A DNA stretch of 56,471 bases. Origin: Bacteroidales bacterium (GTDB lineage Bacteria; Bacteroidota; Bacteroidia; Bacteroidales; Paludibacteraceae). Of the stretch, positions 51,764 through 56,471 are shown piece by piece. Position numbers and translations under genes: made by a program. Positions within the stretch are counted from its first letter, which is position 1; every line of letters starts with the position of its first letter. The stretch covers positions 1-56,471 of the forward strand of contig CAAFXN010000080.1 in NCBI GenBank assembly GCA_900766775.1, given 5' to 3'. Under the pieces are notes generated by a model, which was not told where the DNA came from, did no database searches, and saw nothing but the letters and a program-made list of their open reading frames with translations.

Positions 51764-52837
51764 ATGGACCTAAACCTCTTGACACCGCTCTTTGCACTAT
51801 TTGCCGCAGCCTTGCTTTGCCTGCTGGTATGTTGTATCTACCTCATAGTCTGGCTATTGATATACCTCTTTGCCCGCAAGCGCCTTTCCTTTCGTCCTTT
51901 CTGCTATACGGCTGTGGTGCTTGTGTTCGCCTGCTGGGTACTCATTGCCTACGGCTATTGGGTAGGACGCTACCAAATTGAGGTGAAGTCCGCTACCTAT
52001 ACCCATCCTATGCTCCCTGCCGCCTTCGACGGCTACAAGATAGTGCATATCAGCGACTTACACCTTGCCACGTTCGCCGACCGCCCTGCCGCGCTGCAGC
52101 GTATCGTGGACACTATCAATACCCAAGCACCCGACTTGATTTGTTTCACGGGCGACATAGTAACCATCGGCGTGGAAGAAGCCTTGCCCTTCACTGCTAT
52201 CTTGCAGCAACTCCATGCCCGCGATGCCGTCCTCTCCGTCTTGGGTAACCACGACTTGATGATTTACCGCGATATACCTACCTCAGAGCGACTTCGGCAA
52301 GTGAATCGGTTAGTCGCTTTCGAGCAGGACACCCTCCGCTGGCGAGTCCTCCGCGATACTTCTTTCACCATTGTCCGCCCGCAGCTGTTGGCGGCAAGCG
52401 ACCTCCCCGCTATGGATACCCTCACCATCCTCGGCGTGGACAACTGTTCTTGCGAGGGGCAAGGCTTCCGCTCTATCTACCATGGCGACTTGTCTGCCGC
52501 CATGCGCAACACCTGCGGCTTCCCTATCCTTCTCTCCCACGACCCCACACATTGGCGGGCAGAGGTGCAAGACCACACGAATATACCGCTCACGCTCAGC
52601 GGACATACCCATTCGGGACAGTTCCGTATCTTCGGGCATCCCCTTGCAGGGCTGCTCTTCCAAGAGTCGGCAGGATGGTACTACCACCCCGCCTGCGATG
52701 AGACGGACGCAGAGAAACAGCAAACCGACGAAATGCGCCAAGCCCTCTATATCAACTCCGGCGTGGGGTGCACCTTGCCCGTCCGCGTCAATTGCCCCGC
52801 AGAAATAACAGTGATAACACTCCGCTCCCCGCAATAA
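51764..52837 (+). CDS. Membrane-anchored metallophosphoesterase (YkoQ/YaeI-like)
   Basis: A calcineurin-like phosphoesterase of 357 aa; relatives include UDP-diacylglucosamine-type and general phosphodiesterases, substrate unknown. The N-terminus has two or three membrane helices (about 6-36 and 45-66). The metal-site motifs are complete: HISDLHL (about 95-101), FTGDIV (about 126-131), LGNHD (about 160-164), LSHDP (about 260-264) and SGHTHSGQ (about 280-287). Cysteines near DNCSCEG are unusual. Start ATG 51764 follows the heptamer array directly. Probably transcribed alone; the feoB promoter follows it. Confidence 0.93.
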   Translation: MDLNLLTPLFALFAAALLCLLVCCIYLIVWLLIYLFARKRLSFRPFCYTAVVLVFACWVLIAYGYWVGRYQIEVKSATYTHPMLPAAFDGYKIVHISDLHLATFADRPAALQRIVDTINTQAPDLICFTGDIVTIGVEEALPFTAILQQLHARDAVLSVLGNHDLMIYRDIPTSERLRQVNRLVAFEQDTLRWRVLRDTSFTIVRPQLLAASDLPAMDTLTILGVDNCSCEGQGFRSIYHGDLSAAMRNTCGFPILLSHDPTHWRAEVQDHTNIPLTLSGHTHSGQFRIFGHPLAGLLFQESAGWYYHPACDETDAEKQQTDEMRQALYINSGVGCTLPVRVNCPAEITVITLRSPQ

Positions 52838-52844
52838 AAATACA

Positions 52845-52864
52845 AATACCTATACATAGGTATT
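52845..52864. promoter_or_regulatory. Perfect 20-bp palindrome overlapping the feoB -33 region (candidate operator)
   Basis: AATACCTAT-AC-ATAGGTATT: 9-bp arms, 2-bp spacer. Its right end covers the ATTG that serves as -33 element of the feoB promoter. Position and symmetry fit a dimeric repressor. A metal-dependent (DtxR- or Fur-like) regulator is an inference from the gene controlled. Confidence 0.65.
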
Positions 52865-52893
52865 GTATATGTGAGAAAAAAGCACTAACTTTG
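52862..52893 (+). promoter_or_regulatory. Promoter for the feoB-like gene
   Basis: ATTG (52862-52865), 20 nt, TAACTTTG (52886-52893); short leader of about 15-20 nt. Confidence 0.8.
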
Positions 52894-52915
52894 CAGCGTC
52901 TTTGCTATTGGAACC

Positions 52916-54601
52916 ATGAAACCGGAAACAAACATATCGCGCATAGCCGTTGTGGGTAGTCCGCAGAGCGGTAAGTCGGCTCTCACCGAGCGACTGCAAG
53001 CCATGATAGACGCGGCAGGGCTGTCGCTGCAACTGACCGAGATACACAACCTCGACGACCTCCATGCCCACAGTTTTGCCGTTATCTTGCAGGTGGTGGA
53101 CTGCATGCACTTGGAGCAGAGCCTTATGCTCACGCCGCACATCATCGATGAGCATGAGAAGATAGTGATGGCGTTCAACCGCTACGACCTCTTGCAACAG
53201 ACGGACCACTCGCTGGATATGCAACAGATGCGCACGCTCATCGGTGTGCCTTTGGAGTTGGTATCCGTGGAGACGGGCTTGGGTTTAGAGAGCGTCATCC
53301 GCCTGCTCGAAGAGACGGTGCACAAGCCGCTCTCTACCGCACACCCCATCTATCACCTGCGCGACCTCAAGGATGAAGACGCCTATGAGGCGTATGTGCA
53401 CGGTATCCTGACGCAATGTTTGCGCCACGCGAAGGACGACCAAGAGCAGACCACGCTGGAGAAAGTGGATAAGATACTGACCAACAAGTGGATAGGCTTC
53501 CCGCTGATGATACTCATCCTCTTCTTGGTCTTCCAATGCACGTTCAGCCTCGGCGCGTACCCGCAGGAGTGGATACAGATGGGGATTGACGCGCTCTGCG
53601 AATGGTGCTCTACGCTGATGCCTGCCGCGTGGTGGAGCAGTCTGCTCATCGACGGCGTGATACAAGGCGTAGGTGCCGTGCTCGCTTTCCTGCCGAACAT
53701 CATCATCATGTTCTTCTTCATCTCCCTGATGGAAGACAGCGGCTACATGGCGCGTATGGCATACCTCATGGATGGTATCATGCACCGCGTGGGCTTGCAC
53801 GGACGTTCGTTCATGCCTATGCTGGTTGGATTCGGCTGCAACGTGCCGGCTATCATGGCGGCGCACGACATCAAAGACCCGAAAGACCGCACCCTCACCA
53901 TGCTCATGGTACCTTTCATGTCCTGCTCCGCACGACTGCCGGTGTACATGCTCTTTGTGGATACGTTCTTTGCGAAATACAAAGCGCTGGTGATGCTCTC
54001 GATGTACGTAATCGGTATCGGGCTTTCCATCCTCTTTGCGCTTATCATGAAGCACACCAAATGGTTCCGCAAGCCGGCGGACGACAGCGTCAACGAGTTG
54101 CCCGCGTTCCGCATGCCCACATGGCGTGCCACGGGTGCACATATATGGGAGCGCGTGAAAGACTACTTGCAGAAGATTTCCACCGTCATCCTATGGGCGT
54201 CGGTTATCATCTGGGCATTAGAGTACTTCCCCACGCAGGACGTCAGCAATCTGGAGAACTCTTATTTAGCAATGATTGGCAAAGCCGTTGCACCTATATT
54301 GAGTCCGCTGGGCTTCGACTGGAAGATGTCTGTTTGCCTGCTGACGGGTCTGCCTGCCAAGGAGGCTATCGTCTCCACGATGGCGATACTCTACGGCGGC
54401 GATATCGCCACGGCGGCGTTCACGCCCGTTACAGCCTTCGGCTTCATGCTCTTCACCCTGCTTTACTTCCCCTGTATTGCTACTATCGCCACCCTGCGCC
54501 GCGAGGCGGGAAAAGGCTGGGCATGGTTCACCGTCTTCAACTCGCTCATCTTGGCATGGTTGGTGGCATTCTTAGTGAACCTCGTAGGCTCATTGTTCTA
54601 A
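52916..54601 (+). CDS. feoB: FeoB-like ferrous iron transporter with degenerate GTPase domain
   Basis: A 561-aa inner-membrane protein; FeoB family members import Fe(II). The membrane core is well kept: GFPLMILILFLVFQCTFSLGAYPQEW near 196-221, GFGCNVPAIMAAHD near 304-317, PFMSCSARLPVYM near 332-344 and TGLPAKEAIVSTM near 478-490. The N-terminal G domain is reduced: G1 is GSPQSGKS (14-21), G4 is NRYD (88-91) and G5 is SVETG (117-121), but the stretch between G1 and VDCMHLEQS is about 40 residues shorter than usual and lacks the switch Thr and the DLPG (G3) motif. GTP hydrolysis is therefore doubtful. No FeoA gene is adjacent. Mn or other metals are also possible substrates. Confidence 0.9.
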   Translation: MKPETNISRIAVVGSPQSGKSALTERLQAMIDAAGLSLQLTEIHNLDDLHAHSFAVILQVVDCMHLEQSLMLTPHIIDEHEKIVMAFNRYDLLQQTDHSLDMQQMRTLIGVPLELVSVETGLGLESVIRLLEETVHKPLSTAHPIYHLRDLKDEDAYEAYVHGILTQCLRHAKDDQEQTTLEKVDKILTNKWIGFPLMILILFLVFQCTFSLGAYPQEWIQMGIDALCEWCSTLMPAAWWSSLLIDGVIQGVGAVLAFLPNIIIMFFFISLMEDSGYMARMAYLMDGIMHRVGLHGRSFMPMLVGFGCNVPAIMAAHDIKDPKDRTLTMLMVPFMSCSARLPVYMLFVDTFFAKYKALVMLSMYVIGIGLSILFALIMKHTKWFRKPADDSVNELPAFRMPTWRATGAHIWERVKDYLQKISTVILWASVIIWALEYFPTQDVSNLENSYLAMIGKAVAPILSPLGFDWKMSVCLLTGLPAKEAIVSTMAILYGGDIATAAFTPVTAFGFMLFTLLYFPCIATIATLRREAGKGWAWFTVFNSLILAWLVAFLVNLVGSLF

Positions 54602-54614
54602 AAACAAGGAAAAA

Positions 54615-54646
54615 CTTGCATATTTGAAAAAAAAGCAGTACCTTTG
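54615..54646 (+). promoter_or_regulatory. Promoter for the RNA methyltransferase gene
   Basis: CTTG (54615-54618), 20 nt, TACCTTTG (54639-54646). The leader of about 120 nt contains the heptamer arrays. Confidence 0.8.
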
Positions 54647-54672
54647 CAGGCGTTTTGGGGTGTTGAGAGTGG

Positions 54673-54768
54673 TTAGTGGGTAGTGGTTAGTGGGCAGTGG
54701 TTAGTGGGCAGTGGGCAGTGGTCAGAGCATGGGCACTCTTAATTCATAATTCATAATTCATAATTAAA
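54673..54768 (+). repeat. GCAGTGG/TTAGTGG heptamers joined to the GCATG core and ATAATTC heptamers
   Basis: Seven heptamers (54673-54721), then TCAGAGC, then AGAGCATGGGCACTC, then TTAATTC and ATAATTC heptamers ending 5 nt before the GTG start. The core plus AT array nearly repeats 27042-27075. Confidence 0.9.
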
Positions 54769-54773
54769 AAACA

Positions 54774-56141
54774 GTGCTTCCTTTGGATTTCATAGACAGT
54801 ATGCGCAGGCAGTTAGGCGCCGAGGCGGACGATTTGTTTCGTGCGCTGGAGTCTGATGCGCCCACGAGCATACGCTTGAATACCAAGATGGATGTACTAA
54901 CCTTCCCCTGCGACACAGAGGAGGTGCCGTGGCATATTGATGGCTACTACCTCTCCGAGCGGGCGCCCTTCACCCTTGACCCCCTCTTCCACGCCGGCTG
55001 CTACTATGTGCAGGAGGCGAGTTCGATGTTTGTGCAGGAAGTCCTCGAGCAGTACGTGCCCCAAGACAGCATTGTGCTGGACCTGTGCGCAGCCCCGGGC
55101 GGTAAAAGCACACTCATCAGCGAGTATCTTGGCGAAAAAGGGCTGCTGCTGAGCAACGAAGTGGTGCGCCAACGCGTCTTCATCCTCTCCGAGAACATAC
55201 AGAAATGGGGCAACGGCAACACCGTCGTAACCCACAACACCCCCGCCGAGTACGGCGAGAAATGCGAGAGCATGTTCGATTGTATATTGGTGGACGCGCC
55301 CTGCTCCGGCGAGGGGATGTTCCGCAAAGACCCCGCCTCACGCGAAGAGTGGAGCCTCAAGAACGTGCGGATGTGCGCCGAGCGGCAACGCAGTATCTTG
55401 ATGGACGTGTGGGACGCGCTCAAGCCCGGCGGCATACTCATATACAGCACCTGCACTTTCAACCGCGAGGAGGATGAAAGCAACGCCGAGTGGATAGCCG
55501 ACTCGCTCGGAGCCGAAATACTACCGATAGAGTACGACAACACATGGGGCATCGTAGAAGGCACCGTCGGCTACCATTTCTACCCCCACCGCGCCAAGGG
55601 CGAAGGCTTCTATATTGCCGCCCTGCGCAAACACGGCGCATGGCCCGTCGGGCTCGCAGGCATACCCGCCAAAGCGCTCCGCACCGAGAAAAACAACAAG
55701 AAGAAGTCCCCCGCCTTCCCAGCGGAATACGAGAAAGAGATGCGCTCATGGCTGCAGCACCCCGACCACTGGGTAATACGGCAGAACGACCGTTTCGCCA
55801 CGGCATATCCCGTGAAGTTCAAGGACCTGATAGAGTACTTCGCCGCGCACTTCACCTGTATCTCCACAGGCTTCGGCTTGGGCGAGGAACGAGGCAAGCG
55901 TATCGCACCGCAGCACAGCCTCAGCATGGCGAAAGACCTGCGTCGCGAGGCATTCCCACAAGTGGAACTCACCCGCGAGCAGGCGCTCGACTACCTGCGC
56001 ACCGCTGCGCTCGTGCTGCCCAATGCTCCGATGGGTGTGTTGCTGTTGACCTATGAGAATGTCCCACTGGGCTTCGCAAAGAATGTAGGCAACCGCCTGA
56101 ACAACCTCTACCCCAACGAGTGGCGCATCCGCTACCAATAA
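54774..56141 (+). CDS. RsmF-like RNA m5C methyltransferase (NOL1/NOP2/Sun family)
   Basis: Methylates cytosine C5 in RNA, probably 16S rRNA, using SAM. 455 aa. SAM-binding motif LDLCAAPGGKS near 101-111. The two family cysteines lie in DAPCSGEGMF (near 173-182) and YSTCTFN (near 222-228). The C-terminal part (about 290-455) resembles the RsmF extension with a PUA-like end. The start is GTG at 54774, directly after the heptamer array; MLPLDFIDSMRRQLG matches family N-termini. Followed by its own strong terminator. Exact target base not inferable. Confidence 0.93.
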   Translation: MLPLDFIDSMRRQLGAEADDLFRALESDAPTSIRLNTKMDVLTFPCDTEEVPWHIDGYYLSERAPFTLDPLFHAGCYYVQEASSMFVQEVLEQYVPQDSIVLDLCAAPGGKSTLISEYLGEKGLLLSNEVVRQRVFILSENIQKWGNGNTVVTHNTPAEYGEKCESMFDCILVDAPCSGEGMFRKDPASREEWSLKNVRMCAERQRSILMDVWDALKPGGILIYSTCTFNREEDESNAEWIADSLGAEILPIEYDNTWGIVEGTVGYHFYPHRAKGEGFYIAALRKHGAWPVGLAGIPAKALRTEKNNKKKSPAFPAEYEKEMRSWLQHPDHWVIRQNDRFATAYPVKFKDLIEYFAAHFTCISTGFGLGEERGKRIAPQHSLSMAKDLRREAFPQVELTREQALDYLRTAALVLPNAPMGVLLLTYENVPLGFAKNVGNRLNNLYPNEWRIRYQ

Positions 56142-56171
56142 GCCGCACACATACATCGCCAATACGAAAGC

Positions 56172-56206
56172 GGGCTGCCTACCAATCGAGTTAGGCAGCC
56201 CTTTTT
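56172..56206 (+). terminator. Terminator after the RNA methyltransferase gene
   Basis: A perfect 10-bp stem (GGGCTGCCTA/TAGGCAGCCC) with a 10-nt loop, followed by five T residues. Confidence 0.9.
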
Positions 56207-56240
56207 GCCAGGGGGGAAGGAGGAGGCTGGGCGTGGGGTG

Positions 56241-56358
56241 AATCTTAATAATCGTACCTTTTTGGGGTGGTGAGGACATGCCTTCGACCCACGGGAGACC
56301 CGCGGGAGACCCGCGAAAAACACACGGGGAGGTCAGAACGGGGAAATCTTAATAATCG
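56241..56358. repeat. Dispersed element: AATCTTAATAATCG pair bracketing an 11-bp array
   Basis: AATCTTAATAATCG at 56241 and 56345, with three 11-mers (GACCCACGGGA, GACCCGCGGGA, GACCCGCGAAA; 56286-56318) between. Same design as 17895-18023. The second AATCTTAATAATCG is also the start of the 127-bp repeat. Confidence 0.85.
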
Positions 56359-56471
56359 TTGTATATTAAAAATTTTAGTTGTATCTTTGCAGTCGATTTA
56401 CATCTTTAGGTATGGAGTAAGGCCGAATAATCGTTGGTAGCGAAAACCTTACAGTACATTTTGCCCCCATA
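56344..56471 (+). repeat. 127-bp dispersed promoter-plus-leader repeat, copy B (reaches window end)
   Basis: Matches 4804-4930. GTTG, 20 nt, TATCTTTG form a sigma-ABfr promoter reading rightwards out of the window. The downstream conserved part keeps AAGG...CCTT pairing and TCGTTGGTAGCGAAAACCTT, while the short reading frame of copy A is closed by a stop at codon 3. It may extend beyond the window. Confidence 0.88.

Overview
The window looks like a chromosomal segment of a gut-type Bacteroidales bacterium. The nearest style I know is the Paludibacteraceae/Prevotella-like group, but I cannot name a species. Four things support this. Promoters match the Bacteroidetes sigma-ABfr pattern (TTTG, 19-21 nt, TAnnTTTG). 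Large secreted proteins carry type IX secretion (T9SS) C-terminal signals. The housekeeping set is typical of the phylum (alpha2-type GlyRS, maf-ubiA pair, short Pta with AckA). A periplasmic bile-salt-hydrolase-like enzyme is present. No phage, plasmid, rRNA or CRISPR locus is visible.

Layout: 0.1-4.6 kb holds GlyRS and a secreted pectate lyase (+). 5-17.8 kb is a two-gene minus-strand operon for a 1488-residue and a 2746-residue surface protein. 18.1-26.5 kb is a second minus-strand operon with a 2494-residue surface protein and a small tail-anchored protein. 27-31.3 kb has pepD, a GxxExxY nuclease-like gene embedded in large repeats, queG and a MarC protein (all -). 31.4-32 kb is efp (+). 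32.1-42.1 kb encodes four exported proteins (-): a linear amide hydrolase, an LRR protein, a subtilase and an unknown surface protein. 42.4-48.6 kb is a metabolic cluster (-): pta, ackA, a GH13 amylase, a UbiA-type prenyltransferase and maf. 49-56.2 kb runs on the plus strand: an OmpA-LysM protein, a tRNA(CAT), Bcp/PrxQ, a metallophosphoesterase, a FeoB variant and an RNA m5C methyltransferase.

The gene content suggests a polysaccharide-degrading fermenter: pectate lyase, amylase and starch-binding modules feed sugar use, AckA-Pta gives acetate and ATP, and a large secretome is exported through T9SS. The T9SS machinery itself is not in this window.

The most unusual content is between and inside genes. 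There are (i) short tandem arrays with unrelated sequences but the same exact period of 11 bp, and another class of 7 (or 14) bp; (ii) a 127-bp promoter-plus-leader repeat present near both ends of the window; (iii) several palindromic repeat families, some placed in frame inside coding genes (maf, the 196-aa protein); and (iv) a GxxExxY gene with three 222-bp direct repeats on one side and an inverted copy on the other. Domain calls were made by eye from the sequence. No database or structure search was run.
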